Shown one piece after another: positions 63,534 to 64,000 of a stretch of 64,000 nucleotides of DNA. The stretch spans positions 124,001 to 188,000 of the forward strand of contig NZ_MDHA01000021.1 in NCBI RefSeq assembly GCF_001705665.1. Direction: 5' to 3'. Within the stretch, counting starts at the first letter, position 1. Every line of letters begins with the position of its first letter. The stretch comes from Thioclava sp. SK-1 (GTDB lineage: Bacteria > Pseudomonadota > Alphaproteobacteria > Rhodobacterales > Rhodobacteraceae). The notes under the pieces are model-generated. The model made no database searches. It was not told the DNA's origin and saw only the letters and a program-made list of their open reading frames with translations. The translations under genes were made by a program, and so were the position numbers.

Positions 63534-64000
63534 ATGGCACAAGCATCACTTCACATAAATCTTGACGCGATTACCGCCAACTGGCGTGCGTTAAATGCAA
63601 AATCGGGCACGGCGACGGAAACGGGCGCCGTGGTCAAGGCGGACAGCTATGGGTTGGGCGCTGGTCGCGTCTCGCAGGCATTGATGCGCGCGGGTGTGCG
63701 CACATTCTTCGTCGCCATCGCAGAAGAAGGCGCTGCGCTGCGCAAAGCGATCGGTGACGGCCCAAAAATCTATGTGTTCAGTGGCCATATGGAGGGCGAT
63801 GCCCCCTTGCTGCAAAACCATTCGCTTATCGCGCTGCTGAATTCGCCGCAGCAGGTGCAGCGCCATTTTAGCGCCTGCAGCGATACCCCCTTTGGCATCC
63901 AACTTGACACCGGGATGAACCGCCTGGGGCTGGAAGCCGCAGAATGGTCAGAAATCGCGCCCAACGCGCTGGCGCTATCCCCAAAACTGATCATGAGCCA
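63534..64000 (+). CDS. alr: Alanine racemase, N-terminal part
   Basis: At least 155 residues; it runs off the right edge. ATG at 63534 gives MAQASLHINLDAITANWRAL, then the PLP-binding Lys in AVVKADSYGLGAGRV near residue 35, and FGIQLDTGMNRLGL near residue 120, all typical of Alr. AGGAAG lies 13 nt upstream. It supplies D-alanine for peptidoglycan. The C-terminal domain with the catalytic Tyr is outside the window. Confidence 0.93.
   Translation, partial: MAQASLHINLDAITANWRALNAKSGTATETGAVVKADSYGLGAGRVSQALMRAGVRTFFVAIAEEGAALRKAIGDGPKIYVFSGHMEGDAPLLQNHSLIALLNSPQQVQRHFSACSDTPFGIQLDTGMNRLGLEAAEWSEIAPNALALSPKLIMS

Noticed and set aside
1-64000. tRNA or rRNA genes, CRISPR arrays, insertion sequences, prophage or attachment sites
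   Set aside because: No cloverleaf, regular repeat-spacer series, transposase, integrase or terminal repeats were seen in any intergenic stretch.

Overview
The window reads as chromosome of a marine Rhodobacterales (Roseobacter-type) alphaproteobacterium. It is GC-rich, carries the essential alphaproteobacterial cell-cycle genes ctrA, sciP and cckA, has a GTTC-N7-GTTC SOS box in front of recA, and keeps the order pyrH-frr-uppS-cdsA-dxr. Coding density is high. I see no rRNA, tRNA, CRISPR, insertion sequence or prophage.

Layout. 1-3244: envelope and translation operon on the minus strand (pyrH, frr, uppS, cdsA, dxr start). 3362-11643: miaA, an AraC-type regulator, an aldehyde dehydrogenase/DUF779 unit with a GAF-Fis regulator, rlmE with a Ppx/GppA phosphatase, and queF. 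11644-13168: a gene-free, hairpin-rich stretch, then ctrA and its inhibitor sciP. 13296-18390: mnmA, a phasin-like protein, an MFS exporter and an unrecognised outer-membrane protein. 18650-23380: chemotaxis genes cheD, cheB and a large receptor. 23500-27298: tightly overlapping cysS-cimA-squalene/phytoene synthase family operon. 27587-34592: a hydrolase-like protein, DUF1330/alaS, MarR-GNAT, recA, sulfotransferase. 34594-42468: cckA, RsmB-family methyltransferase, MYG1, DUF6314, purB, fliG. 42692-44982: two tandem GAPDH genes. 45229-51206: yfdX, marC, coaD, CBS protein, LysR/mmsA pair, infC. 51406-59152: L,D-transpeptidase and a glycosyltransferase/hydrolase-like locus. 59272-64000: DUF1127, pyrC, pyrE, dnaB and the start of alr.

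Two regulatory threads run through the window. A full TTAA-N7-TTAA CtrA box lies just upstream of cckA, and one-mismatch versions lie before ctrA, sciP, fliG and the chemoreceptor, suggesting one CtrA-linked circuit for cell cycle and motility. Paired LacI-type palindromes lie before both GAPDH genes, with centre spacings of 19 and 38 bp. The two GAPDHs differ at the residue that normally selects NAD, which suggests separate glycolytic and gluconeogenic enzymes.

The best candidate for something undescribed is 52277-59152. It holds a three-domain protein (sugar-nucleotide-type glycosyltransferase, methyltransferase-like Rossmann domain, alpha/beta-hydrolase-like domain), a glycosyltransferase with an internal degenerate duplicate, a third glycosyltransferase overlapping it, and a stand-alone hydrolase-like protein whose nucleophile serine is lost. 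An intact stand-alone member of the same hydrolase-like family lies at 27587-28528. A cell-surface glycan role is inference.
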